A stretch of DNA of 9,824 nucleotides from UMGS1502 sp045545435 (GCA_045545435.1 JAZQAV010000075.1:1-9824), one strand, 5' to 3'. Shown: positions 1-6,607, counted from the stretch's first letter. The notes: generated by a model from the sequence alone, not told the origin. Numbers and translations are program-made.

Positions 1-95
1 GTATAGACGGTTCGCTTTCAACCGTTATCGGCCTTCCCGTCGAGCGCCTGTTGGCGGAGTTCCCCGACATCGCAGCTCGTAGGCACGAAGCGTAG
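1..95 (+). CDS. C-terminal end of a probable Maf-family nucleoside triphosphate pyrophosphatase (partial, 5' end outside window)
   Basis: The frame starting at base 3 is open from the window edge to a TAG at 93-95 and gives 30 residues. The segment I-D-G-S-L-S-T-V-I-G-L-P-V matches the conserved C-terminal block of Maf proteins, whose usual form is (I/V)-x-G-S/D-x-x-N-V-V-G-L-P-(L/V), followed by a short helix and the end of the protein. Maf proteins are cytosolic house-cleaning enzymes that hydrolyse non-canonical or modified NTPs to NMP and pyrophosphate. Only the last block is visible, so the catalytic residues cannot be checked. The other two forward frames reach stops at once or read as Arg-rich nonsense. 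No clear terminator follows the stop. The identification rests on one motif. Confidence 0.6.
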   Translation, partial: IDGSLSTVIGLPVERLLAEFPDIAARRHEA

Positions 96-389
96 CGCTT
101 TTGCGCAGCGTGCGCGGGGCGAAATGCGGCTCGTAAACGGCCTTTTGGCATAGGTGAAGCGCTTTTTTTGTGCGGCGGCTCACGCCACGTACGTCTTTCC
201 TGTTGCACGGCAGCAAATGCCATGCGTAACGCTCCTGCCGTGCGAAGACGAATGCCATATCTAAGTTAGCGGAGCACAAATCCATCTACCCGGCGGCAAT
301 CCTCGGCGCGCTGTACCGTCATCAGCGTGAATTTATCATGGCTGTTGGCGGGGCGTTACCGTATTGTGGGATTCGCGAGAAAAGGGCAA

Positions 390-407
390 TGGTACACTGA
401 AGTGTGC
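390..407 (+). promoter_or_regulatory. Possible extended -10 promoter and small palindrome upstream of hpt
   Basis: TGG-TACACT at 390-398 resembles an extended -10 element (TGn followed by a TATAAT-like hexamer). No good -35 hexamer lies 16-18 bases upstream. The -10 overlaps an inverted repeat, ACACT (394-398) and AGTGT (401-405) around GA, extended by a G-C pair and a T-G wobble to 392-407. This could be an operator or chance. If the start point is near 405, the hpt leader would be about 80 bases. Confidence 0.3.
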
Positions 408-470
408 TCATAGCAAGCAGCGTTATCGTTTTATCGCACGCCCACCTAAGTGACGTGTGCGCATGTGGCA

Positions 471-477
471 AAGAAGG
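471..477 (+). promoter_or_regulatory. Ribosome binding site that decides the hpt start
   Basis: AAGAAGG lies 8 bases before the GTG at 486. The longer in-frame GTG starts at 450 and 465 have no comparable Shine-Dalgarno sequence. The site therefore favours the shorter protein, in agreement with where homologous HPRT proteins begin. Confidence 0.6.
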
Positions 478-485
478 CTCGTACC

Positions 486-1037
486 GTGCATCAGGATATC
501 AAGGAAGTATTGTTCTCGGCCGATGAGATTAAAGGTCGCGTCGCCGAGATGGGAGAATTCTTAACAAAGGAATACGCTGATGCCGTTGCGCGCGGTGAGA
601 AAGTTGTTCTCATTTGCGTGCTTCGCGGTGCGGCAATTTTCATGGCCGATTTGGCGCGCGAAATCAAGCTTCCCATCGAAATGGACTTTATGGCCGTGTC
701 GTCGTACGGCAATTCGGTGAAAAGCTCTGGCGAGGTAACCATCGTTAAAGATCTCTCCTCGTCCATTGGTGGCAAGCACGTGATCATTGCCGAGGACATT
801 CTCGACAGCGGCCTGACGCTCAGCTATTTGCTCAAAAACCTGCAGTCCCGCTCACCTGCTTCTATTGAGGTGGTTACGCTGCTGCGTAAGCGCACCGAAA
901 ACCAGCAGCCCATTACCTGCAAGCTTACAGGCTTCGAGTGCCCGGACGAGTTTATCGTGGGCTACGGGCTTGACTACGCAGAGCGGTACCGCAATCTACC
1001 CTATATCGGCATCTTGCAACCTGAGGTATATCTTTAA
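486..1037 (+). CDS. hpt: Hypoxanthine (guanine) phosphoribosyltransferase
   Basis: Purine salvage enzyme of the cytosol. It joins hypoxanthine or guanine to PRPP to give IMP or GMP. From GTG 486 the protein has 183 residues, close to the roughly 180 of the Bacillus enzyme. Visible motifs are the flexible-loop S-S-Y-G-N-S, the PRPP-binding signature V99-I-I-A-E103-D104-I-L-D107-S-G-L-T (D107 is the expected catalytic base), and the C-terminal base-binding stretch D-E-F-I-V-G-Y-G-L-D-Y-A-E-R-Y-R-N-L-P-Y. An in-frame GTG at 450 would add 12 residues, but homologues start at M-x-x-D-I-x-x-V-L and AAGAAGG sits correctly for 486. The stop overlaps the ftsH start (TAATG), so the two are almost certainly co-translated. 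The hpt-ftsH pairing is a known conserved arrangement. In many bacteria tilS precedes hpt, but it is not here. Confidence 0.95.
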   Translation: MHQDIKEVLFSADEIKGRVAEMGEFLTKEYADAVARGEKVVLICVLRGAAIFMADLAREIKLPIEMDFMAVSSYGNSVKSSGEVTIVKDLSSSIGGKHVIIAEDILDSGLTLSYLLKNLQSRSPASIEVVTLLRKRTENQQPITCKLTGFECPDEFIVGYGLDYAERYRNLPYIGILQPEVYL

Positions 1038-3343
1038 TGGCACCACAGAAGAATAGAAAACTTAACGAGTCGAGCGCGCGCAACGCGATTATTCTCATCG
1101 CCTTTTTCATCATCGGCGCCATCTTGGTGGGAAACCAATATCAAAGCTTAGCGAGCGCTAACGAAAACAGGGTGACGGATACCCTTATCACGTCCGAGTT
1201 CTTGCAAGCAGTAGAAGACGATCGCGTGGTATCGGTAACCTACGATGCGGGAACCTATGCGGTAACCGGCGCGTATTATCCGGCCGCAACGTCGGGCTCA
1301 ACCGCAGCCGATGCGTTCAACAGCGCTTTCGATTCCATGAACGCGCTTATTGCCACGCAGCGTACCGACATGGGAAAAACGCCCAACGGCATAGCCACTA
1401 CCGACCTCGATTCGGTTGCTCTGGGCGAGCTGCACAACTACACCTCAACCTATATTGGTCAGGATTCGCTTGCGCAATTGCTGCGCCAGCATCCGCAAAT
1501 TAGGTACGAGGTGCGCCTGCCTTCCCCTTGGAACGACATCCTGGGCACTGTCCTGCCCATTCTTCTCATAGGCGGCTTGCTGTATCTCTTCTTCGTGCAG
1601 ATGCAGCGCGCCAACAACCAGCAAATGAGCTTTGGCAAAACCAAGGCGAAAAAAGCAGTTGAGGAACGTCCCGATGTGAAGTTCTCCGACGTTGCTGGTG
1701 TTGATGAGGCCGTCGAGGAGATGCAAGAGATAAAAGACTTCCTGGCCAATCCCTCCAAGTATCAGGCCCTTGGCGCAAAGATTCCGCGCGGCTGCTTGTT
1801 GGTGGGCCCTCCCGGCACCGGTAAAACGCTGTTGGCGCGTGCCGTTGCGGGCGAGGCGGGCGTTCCGTTCTTCAGCATCTCGGGCTCCGACTTCGTTGAG
1901 ATGTTCGTAGGGGTGGGCGCAAGCCGCGTGCGCGATTTGTTCTCGCAGGCCAAAGAAGCTTCGCCTTCTATCATATTCATCGACGAGATTGATGCGGTGG
2001 GTCGTCAGCGCGGCGCCGGCTTGGGCGGTGGCCACGACGAGCGCGAGCAAACGCTCAACCAATTGCTGGTTGAGATGGACGGCTTCGATAAAAACGATTC
2101 GGTCGTGCTTATTGCCGCCACCAACCGCGTTGACATTTTGGACCCCGCTTTGCTGCGTCCCGGCCGCTTCGATCGCCAAATTATCGTTGACGCGCCTGAT
2201 GTTAAGGGTCGCGAGCGCATTCTGCAGGTGCATGCCAAAGACAAGCCCTGTGGCTCGGATGTTGACCTTAAGAAAATCGCGCAGCTTACCCCAGGTTTTA
2301 CGGGTGCCGACCTCATGAACCTTATGAACGAGAGCGCGCTTTTAACAGCACGTCGCGGTAAGAAGATCATCACCATGCGCGAAGTTACCGAATCGATGGA
2401 GCGCGTGATTGCCGGTCCCGAAAAGAAGGGCCGCGTGCTGGACGACGAGACGAAGAAAACCATTGCGTACCACGAAAGCGGTCATGCGTTGGTTGGTCAT
2501 ATGCTGGAACACGCCGATCCGGTTCACAAGATTTCGATTATCTCCCGTGGTCGTGCGCTGGGCTACACGTTGTCCATTCCCGATGAGGACAAAGTGCTCA
2601 ACAGCTCGCGCGAGATGCTGGATCAACTTGCGGTGTTCATGGGCGGCCGCGTTGCAGAAGAAATTTTCCGCGACGATATCACTACCGGTGCGTCCAACGA
2701 CCTTGAGCGTGCAACCAAGATTGCGCGTGCGATGGTTACGCAGTACGGCATGAGCAAAGAGCTTGGCACGCAGGTATTTGGCCAGCCCAACCACGAGGTG
2801 TTCTTGGGCCGTGACTACGGCAATACGCAGGATTACTCGGAGGCCACCGCGCGTCGCATTGACGACGAAGTTGCGCGCATCATGCGCGAGGCTCATGATC
2901 GCGCGTACGAGATTCTTACCACGCATGCCGATCAAATGCACTTGATGGCAAGTGTGTTGCTGGAACGCGAAACGGTTGATGGAGAGGCGTGCCAGGCACT
3001 GCTCGAGAACAAGTGGGACGAGTATCTGGCTCACGAGGACGAGATAATCGCGCTGCACGAGCGTGAGGAGGCCGAGGCGCGCGCTCGCGACGCGCAGCTT
3101 GCCGATCCCAATTACGACGCACAGGCCGAAGCGCTTGCTGCAGACGCGGCGGGTGCTCCGCAGGTCCCGGTTGCTCCGCAGTCGACTGAAGCGCCGCAGG
3201 CCTCGGTTACGCCTCAGGCCCCAGTCGCCCCACAGGCTCCGGTTGCGCCGCAAGTGCCGGCAGCGCCGCAAACGCCGGCTGCTCCGCAGGAGCCTCCTGT
3301 TGTAAACCCCTCCGACGACCAGGCTAATCTCGAAAACAAGTAA
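1037..3343 (+). CDS. ftsH: ATP-dependent membrane zinc metalloprotease FtsH with repeat-rich C-terminal tail
   Basis: Membrane-anchored AAA+ protease that forms hexamers and extracts and degrades membrane and short-lived regulatory proteins. The 768 residues hold TM1 (about 17-32), a long extracytoplasmic segment (33-164), TM2 (168-187) and an AAA domain. The AAA domain shows Walker A G257-P-P-G-T-G-K-T264, Walker B with D316-E317, and second-region-of-homology arginines R374 and R377 in L-R-P-G-R-F-D-R. The zinc protease motif is H479-E-S-G-H483, with the likely third zinc ligand D555 in T-G-A-S-N-D-L-E-R-A-T. All key residues are present, so it should be active. The start overlaps the hpt stop by one base. 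After the protease domain comes an acidic helical stretch, then from residue 707 eight hexapeptide units built on A-P-Q, ending in N-L-E-N-K. The extracytoplasmic part, about 130 residues, is longer than in E. coli or Bacillus FtsH. Confidence 0.97.
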   Translation: MAPQKNRKLNESSARNAIILIAFFIIGAILVGNQYQSLASANENRVTDTLITSEFLQAVEDDRVVSVTYDAGTYAVTGAYYPAATSGSTAADAFNSAFDSMNALIATQRTDMGKTPNGIATTDLDSVALGELHNYTSTYIGQDSLAQLLRQHPQIRYEVRLPSPWNDILGTVLPILLIGGLLYLFFVQMQRANNQQMSFGKTKAKKAVEERPDVKFSDVAGVDEAVEEMQEIKDFLANPSKYQALGAKIPRGCLLVGPPGTGKTLLARAVAGEAGVPFFSISGSDFVEMFVGVGASRVRDLFSQAKEASPSIIFIDEIDAVGRQRGAGLGGGHDEREQTLNQLLVEMDGFDKNDSVVLIAATNRVDILDPALLRPGRFDRQIIVDAPDVKGRERILQVHAKDKPCGSDVDLKKIAQLTPGFTGADLMNLMNESALLTARRGKKIITMREVTESMERVIAGPEKKGRVLDDETKKTIAYHESGHALVGHMLEHADPVHKISIISRGRALGYTLSIPDEDKVLNSSREMLDQLAVFMGGRVAEEIFRDDITTGASNDLERATKIARAMVTQYGMSKELGTQVFGQPNHEVFLGRDYGNTQDYSEATARRIDDEVARIMREAHDRAYEILTTHADQMHLMASVLLERETVDGEACQALLENKWDEYLAHEDEIIALHEREEAEARARDAQLADPNYDAQAEALAADAAGAPQVPVAPQSTEAPQASVTPQAPVAPQAPVAPQVPAAPQTPAAPQEPPVVNPSDDQANLENK
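3155..3298 (+). repeat. Eight degenerate 18-bp units coding A-P-Q-x-x-x in the ftsH tail
   Basis: In the ftsH frame, residues 707-754 are eight consecutive six-residue units: APQVPV, APQSTE, APQASV, TPQAPV, APQAPV, APQVPA, APQTPA and APQEPP. The DNA is an 18-base tandem repeat with varied third positions, so it has diverged or been maintained at protein level. The composition suggests an extended, disordered, proline-rich cytoplasmic tail. Confidence 0.85.
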
Positions 3344-3350
3344 CAACGAG

Positions 3351-3355
3351 AGGAG
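3351..3355 (+). promoter_or_regulatory. Ribosome binding site for the folP-folK fusion gene
   Basis: AGGAG, within GAGAGGAG, lies 7 bases before the GTG at 3363 and 7 bases after the ftsH stop. It supports GTG 3363 over the internal ATG at 3402, which would remove 13 residues and lies inside a strong inverted repeat. Confidence 0.7.
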
Positions 3356-3362
3356 CGGTGTA

Positions 3363-4685
3363 GTGTTCTGGCATTGCGCTGACTTTACCTTCGACGACAG
3401 GATGCCCATTATTATGGGCATCCTTAACGTAACTCCCGATTCGTTCTCCGATGGCGGACAGCACGATTCGCTTACCGCTGCGCTCGATCATGCGCATCGC
3501 ATGATCGACGAAGGCGCCGTCATAATTGATGTTGGGGGTGAATCCACTCGTCCTGGTAGCGACGAGGTTACGCCGGCTGAAGAACTCGAGCGCATTATCG
3601 ATGTGGTGCGCATTCTGTCCGACGAAGGCGTGTGCGTAAGTGTTGATACGCGTCATGTTGAGGTTGCGCGCGCGGCCATAGACGCGGGTGCGTCCATCAT
3701 CAACGATGTTTCGGGCTTTTCTGACCCCGCTATGGTGGAGGTTGCCAAAAACAGCAACGTGGGCTTGGTTGTCATGCATATGAAGGGCGAGCCCAAAACC
3801 ATGCAGGACAATCCGGTATACACCGATGTGGTAGCGGAGGTTCGCGATTATTTGGGCGCTCGTGCTCATGAGCTTGAGCAGCAGGGGATAGCGCGCAATC
3901 GTATTTGCATCGATCCGGGCCCTGGTTTCGGTAAAACGATGAGTCAAACGCTTGAACTGGTGCGCAACTTCCAGGAGCTTGCGCGGTTGGGCTATCCCAT
4001 GATGGTGGCGGTGTCGCGCAAGAGCTTCATCGGTGAAATGTACGGCATCGAAAACCCGCTCGATCGAGACCAAGCATCCGCTGCGGAAGCGCTTCTTGCC
4101 TGCGAGCTGGGCGCAAGCGTCATTCGTACGCACAACGTGGCGGTAACGGTTGAAACGCTGAAGCAGCTGCGCCCGTACGTGCTTCTTTCGCTTGGCAGCA
4201 ATGTGGCTTTAGTGGCAAGCGAAGGGGAAGAGCAGGCGGGCAAGATTGCCATCCTCAACCATGTGATCAGCGATTTGTGCACGGTGCCCGATTCGCAGAT
4301 TATCGACATCTCAAGCTTCTACGAAAGCGAGCCAGCCTACTATGAGGACCAGGATGCGTTTGTGAACGCCGTGGTGCTCATGCGCACAGGCGCGCCTCCT
4401 AAAGAGCTGCTTGAATACTTGCATGCCATCGAAAACAGCTTGGGGCGCGTGCGCGAAATACCCAATGGTCCGCGCACCTGCGACGTGGATATTGTTGACT
4501 ACCAGCTGTACGTTATCGACAACGATATTCTCACGTTGCCGCACCCGCGTGCCCTCGAGCGCGATTTCGTCGTGAGACCCCTTGCCGAGATTCGCCCGGG
4601 CTACGTGTTCGCCGATGACAGCGTTTTGAGCTTCGACGGCGTGAAATACGGCAAGGCGACCAAAATCGAGAACCCCGTATTCTAA
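3363..4685 (+). CDS. folP-folK: Fused dihydropteroate synthase / HPPK (FolP-FolK)
   Basis: One 440-residue chain appears to carry two folate-synthesis enzymes. Residues 1 to about 270 are dihydropteroate synthase, which joins p-aminobenzoate to hydroxymethyl-dihydropterin pyrophosphate and is the sulfonamide target. It shows I17-M-G-I-L-N22-V-T-P-D-S-F-S-D-G-G, G58-G-E-S-T-R-P-G65, D184-P-G-P-G-F-G-K191-T, S218-R-K220-S-F-I-G and R255-T-H257. From about Y272 to the end is HPPK, which pyrophosphorylates hydroxymethyl-dihydropterin. It shows L-S-L-G-S-N, S-S-F-Y-E-S-E-P, L-G-R-V-R and G369-P-R-T-C-D374-V-D376-I with both metal aspartates, then L-P-H-P-R. The intermediate made by the second half feeds the first. 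No dihydroneopterin aldolase (folB) or folE is present in the window. The start is GTG 3363, with AGGAG correctly spaced; the gene lies 19 bases after ftsH. Confidence 0.93.
   Translation: MFWHCADFTFDDRMPIIMGILNVTPDSFSDGGQHDSLTAALDHAHRMIDEGAVIIDVGGESTRPGSDEVTPAEELERIIDVVRILSDEGVCVSVDTRHVEVARAAIDAGASIINDVSGFSDPAMVEVAKNSNVGLVVMHMKGEPKTMQDNPVYTDVVAEVRDYLGARAHELEQQGIARNRICIDPGPGFGKTMSQTLELVRNFQELARLGYPMMVAVSRKSFIGEMYGIENPLDRDQASAAEALLACELGASVIRTHNVAVTVETLKQLRPYVLLSLGSNVALVASEGEEQAGKIAILNHVISDLCTVPDSQIIDISSFYESEPAYYEDQDAFVNAVVLMRTGAPPKELLEYLHAIENSLGRVREIPNGPRTCDVDIVDYQLYVIDNDILTLPHPRALERDFVVRPLAEIRPGYVFADDSVLSFDGVKYGKATKIENPVF
3399..3424 (+). repeat. Perfect 11-bp inverted repeat (hairpin) near the start of folP-folK
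   Basis: AGGATGCCCAT at 3399-3409 and ATGGGCATCCT at 3414-3424 are exact reverse complements around a 4-base loop (TATT). The repeat begins 36 bases inside the coding region and covers the codons for the first DHPS motif. No T run follows, so it is not a normal terminator. Confidence 0.8.
3484..3508 (+). repeat. Second perfect 11-bp inverted repeat (hairpin) in the 5' part of folP-folK
   Basis: TCGATCATGCG at 3484-3494 and CGCATGATCGA at 3498-3508 are exact reverse complements with a 3-base loop (CAT). It lies 85 bases after the first hairpin, within the codons for L-D-H-A-H-R-M-I-D. Confidence 0.8.
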
Positions 4686-4731
4686 GGCGCCGGCGGGTTT
4701 TGGCGTATGCGTTTTGGATGCCACGGGCAAC

Positions 4732-5790
4732 ATGATGATGGGCGTTTCAATAGAAAATAATTCTTGGCAGTTCGGATCGATGGGCGAAAAGCTTGCGCAT
4801 GCGCGCAACGTGGCGTTAGGTGAATCGGTGCGCCTCAAGGAATTCGATTCCGTTGGAAGTACCAATGTGCTGGTAAAAGAAGCCCTGCGAGCAGGAGAGC
4901 CCGAAGGGCTTGTGGTGAGCGCATTCCAGCAAACAGCAGGCTATGGGCGACAGGGTCGCGCCTGGGTGAGCCCGTATGGCGGCCTTTATATGTCGCTGTT
5001 GCTGCGTCCGCACGTGCCCTCCGAGCATCTGTCCACGATTGCTCTGGTGGTGGCTTTAGCGGTACGCGAGGCGTTGGTTAACACGATAGAAAGTCTCACT
5101 TCGCATGACGCACGCGAGCTTATTCGCGTTAAGTGGCCCAACGATGTCGTGTGCGCGCAGGGAAAACTTTGCGGCATATCGACGGAGGCCATCCAGGGCG
5201 CGCTTTGCGTGGGCATAGGCATCAACGTATTTGTTCCTGCTGGCGAGATGGCGGTAGGCGGTAAAAACGCACCCGCGTATCTGTCGGCATTTTTTGGTGA
5301 TGGAGGATGGCGAGCCGATGCCCCAGCGCGTACGTTTGACCGCGCAAACGAGCGACAAGCGGATGATACAGCGCGCTCGCTTGATGGTGCAGACGTGCAG
5401 CAAGCAGACAGGGGAGCGCGGGGTTTCGAAGGCACCGTGCATCATGTTGCTTACGGCGAAGCACGCCACGTGGGTGCTGCGGGCCTTACCGAGGCCGAGC
5501 GCGCAACGCTTGAGCAGGTGCGCGACAGGGTAATCGCCAGCTTTTTCAAACGCTATGAGCAATGGATTGCGCAAGGGTTCGCATCGTTTGCGCAGGAGTT
5601 TCGTGATTGCTCATCGCTCGTTGGAAGCGCTGTCGACATCGTTTCTCGCACAGGTGGGAACCTGGCGTCCGGTGTTGTTGTGGGCGTTGATGATGAAGGG
5701 CGCTTGTTGCTTCGTGATGATGGGGGAGCCTTGTGCGCCATATCATCGGGTGAAGCGCATATTCGTGCCGTTTCATTTCAGAGGCCGTAA
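4732..5790 (+). CDS. birA: Biotin-[acetyl-CoA-carboxylase] ligase without DNA-binding domain, with repeat insert
   Basis: Cytosolic enzyme that activates biotin as biotinyl-AMP and attaches it to the lysine of biotin carrier proteins. From ATG 4732 it has 352 residues. The catalytic domain shows D-S-V-G-S-T-N, the biotin loop G72-R-Q-G-R-A-W78, K134-W-P-N-D138, K145 in G-K-L-C-G-I-S-T-E, and V-G-I-G-I-N-V. The C-terminal small domain ends with A-S-G-V-V-V-G-V-D-D-E-G-R-L-L-L and I-S-S-G-E. There is no N-terminal winged helix, so it is a ligase only, not a biotin repressor. Between the catalytic core and the C-terminal helix lies an extra charged segment (about 185-250) made largely of 15-residue repeats, which explains the length above the usual 240-270. 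The start is uncertain: TTG 4714 and ATG 4735, 4738 or 4780 are in frame and none has a good Shine-Dalgarno. It follows folP-folK by 46 bases. Confidence 0.9.
   Translation: MMMGVSIENNSWQFGSMGEKLAHARNVALGESVRLKEFDSVGSTNVLVKEALRAGEPEGLVVSAFQQTAGYGRQGRAWVSPYGGLYMSLLLRPHVPSEHLSTIALVVALAVREALVNTIESLTSHDARELIRVKWPNDVVCAQGKLCGISTEAIQGALCVGIGINVFVPAGEMAVGGKNAPAYLSAFFGDGGWRADAPARTFDRANERQADDTARSLDGADVQQADRGARGFEGTVHHVAYGEARHVGAAGLTEAERATLEQVRDRVIASFFKRYEQWIAQGFASFAQEFRDCSSLVGSAVDIVSRTGGNLASGVVVGVDDEGRLLLRDDGGALCAISSGEAHIRAVSFQRP
5326..5460 (+). repeat. Three 45-bp units encoding a 15-residue tandem repeat inside birA
   Basis: Units at 5326-5370, 5371-5415 and 5416-5460 encode segments beginning A-R-T-F-D, A-R-S-L-D and A-R-G-F-E, with a partial fourth beginning A-R-H-V-G at 5461. 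Units 1 and 2 agree at 28 of 45 bases by hand count; unit 3 is more diverged. The phase is held exactly at 45 bases, so the frame is unbroken. Confidence 0.75.
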
Positions 5791-5802
5791 GGACTGAGTG
5801 AT

Positions 5803-6477
5803 TTATTCGGAGGTTGTCAGAACCGGGTGATCTATCCCAAGGCTGTCGGCAATATAGGCGATACCTTTTTGAAGCTCGTCATCGGGCATTTCGTTTTCGC
5901 GCAAGAACTGCTCGATTTCTTCTTCAGCGAGCCTGTCTGACGAAAGGAAAAAGCGGACGGAATCGGTTGCAATGCTTTCGCCTGATACGGGTTCGTGCAA
6001 AGACAGCTTGTGGAACAAATCGTCAAGGAAGGCGCCGGTAAGCTTGCGGTTGGTGTTGCGCAGAAACAGCATGCGCTCTTCGTCGGGTTGGGTGCCAACT
6101 AGGTTCGCGTTGCGCTCGGTGACAAGGTCCGAAATGCCATCGGTAACATGGCGGCTATCGATAATCTCAAGAGTGAGCGACCTCAGCTTCTCTGTTGAGA
6201 CCAAGAAACAATAATGAAGGCGCAGAATCCACACCGACGCCTTTCGCGCTTCGACGGGCGGATTTATGCTGGCAACATATTCGGCAGCTAAGTCCCAAAT
6301 ATAGATCCAAAAGCTTTGCGCGATGGTGTGCTTTTTGGGGAAGTAGTACTGCACAAGCGCGCGGTCGATGCCGCATTCGCTCGCTATTTTTTGGTAGGTA
6401 AGCTTCTCAAAGCCGTTCTCAGCCAAGAGGCGAAATGTTGCCTCGTTGATGACGCGACTGGTATTGTTGTAAATCAT
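5803..6477 (-). CDS. TetR-family transcriptional regulator
   Basis: A 224-residue protein with a typical TetR N-terminus. A first helix with A-T-F-R-L-L-A-E-N-G-F (13-23) leads into the helix-turn-helix L26-T-Y-Q-K-I-A-S-E-C-G-I-D-R-A-L-V-Q-Y-Y-F46-P-K-K49. The rest is helical, as expected of the ligand-binding and dimerisation part, and gives no clue to the ligand. It is transcribed away from the permease gene across a 299-base region rich in palindromes, so the simplest reading is a repressor of that permease-enzyme operon and perhaps of itself. The ATG is preceded by GAGGGACT, which places GAGG only about four bases from the start: short, but no better start is seen. It converges on birA with only 12 bases between stops and no visible terminator. 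Confidence 0.9.
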   Translation of the reverse strand: MIYNNTSRVINEATFRLLAENGFEKLTYQKIASECGIDRALVQYYFPKKHTIAQSFWIYIWDLAAEYVASINPPVEARKASVWILRLHYCFLVSTEKLRSLTLEIIDSRHVTDGISDLVTERNANLVGTQPDEERMLFLRNTNRKLTGAFLDDLFHKLSLHEPVSGESIATDSVRFFLSSDRLAEEEIEQFLRENEMPDDELQKGIAYIADSLGIDHPVLTTSE

Positions 6478-6496
6478 AGTCCCTCGTTTGCTCGGA

Positions 6497-6514
6497 CGTC
6501 GCGTTTGTGCGACG
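6497..6514 (-). repeat. Small inverted repeat in the tetR leader
   Basis: CGTCGC (6497-6502) and GCGACG (6509-6514) form a 6-bp stem with a 6-base loop, 20 bases upstream of the tetR ATG. It could be a leader hairpin or a minor operator; the evidence is only the symmetry. Confidence 0.35.
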
Positions 6515-6561
6515 CGATATAAGAAGCTTTGAATAATTTCGGTTTAAGTATAACGGTCGTA

Positions 6562-6567
6562 ATTATA
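6562..6567 (-). promoter_or_regulatory. Possible -10 element for the tetR gene
   Basis: On the - strand this reads TATAAT, an exact -10 hexamer, about 85 bases before the tetR start. No good -35 hexamer lies at the right distance. A second weaker candidate, TATACT, is at 6547-6552. The region is AT-rich, so chance matches are likely. Confidence 0.3.
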
Positions 6568-6570
6568 ACG

Positions 6571-6602
6571 CTCATTTATGAGACCCCTTTGCTGAGCGCT
6601 CA
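6571..6602. promoter_or_regulatory. Two palindromes in the divergent control region
   Basis: CTCAT-TT-ATGAG (6571-6582) and the perfect 10-bp palindrome TGAGCGCTCA (6593-6602) lie between the possible tetR -10 and the permease promoter. Both contain a (C/G)CTCA or TGAG half. They are unlike the TACATGTA elements further right, so they may belong to a different regulator or to the tetR side. Confidence 0.35.
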
Positions 6603-6607
6603 AATAT

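Larger units (their letters stand above)
96..485. other. Intergenic region between the maf-like gene and hpt, no convincing gene
   Basis: These roughly 390 bases hold no + strand reading frame that resembles a protein. A 9-bp inverted repeat (GCACGGCAG at 205-213, CTGCCGTGC at 235-243) with a 21-base loop has no T run after it, so it is not a classical terminator. A run of seven T at 163-169 follows the palindrome AAGCGCTT but has no proper stem before it. A - strand frame at 25-285 covers most of the left half, but it crosses the end of the maf-like gene and is Arg-rich with no recognisable motif, so I do not call it. No tRNA or rRNA was seen. The right end holds the likely promoter and start signals of hpt. 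Confidence 0.6.

Noticed and set aside
205..243. Inverted repeat after the maf-like gene as a transcription terminator
   Set aside because: A 9-bp stem with a 21-base loop and no T run does not fit an intrinsic terminator.
25..285. 86-residue - strand frame across the end of the maf-like gene and the following gap
   Set aside because: It is Arg-rich, has no recognisable motif, overlaps a better-supported coding end and has no convincing ribosome binding site. It is noted because it covers most of an otherwise empty stretch, so a real small protein cannot be fully excluded.
450..485. Longer hpt start at GTG 450
   Set aside because: It has no Shine-Dalgarno at the right distance and adds 12 residues absent from homologues; AAGAAGG and the family N-terminus both point to GTG 486.
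1445..2233. 262-residue - strand frame opposite the ftsH ATPase domain
   Set aside because: It is the mirror of conserved AAA codons and has no independent protein features.
2342..3421. 359-residue - strand frame opposite the end of ftsH
   Set aside because: It is the shadow of a strongly coding region; its composition is Arg/Leu-rich and the ftsH frame is unambiguous.
5791..5802. Bidirectional terminator between birA and tetR
   Set aside because: Only 12 bases separate the stops and no stem-loop with a T run is visible there; any terminator would lie inside a coding sequence.
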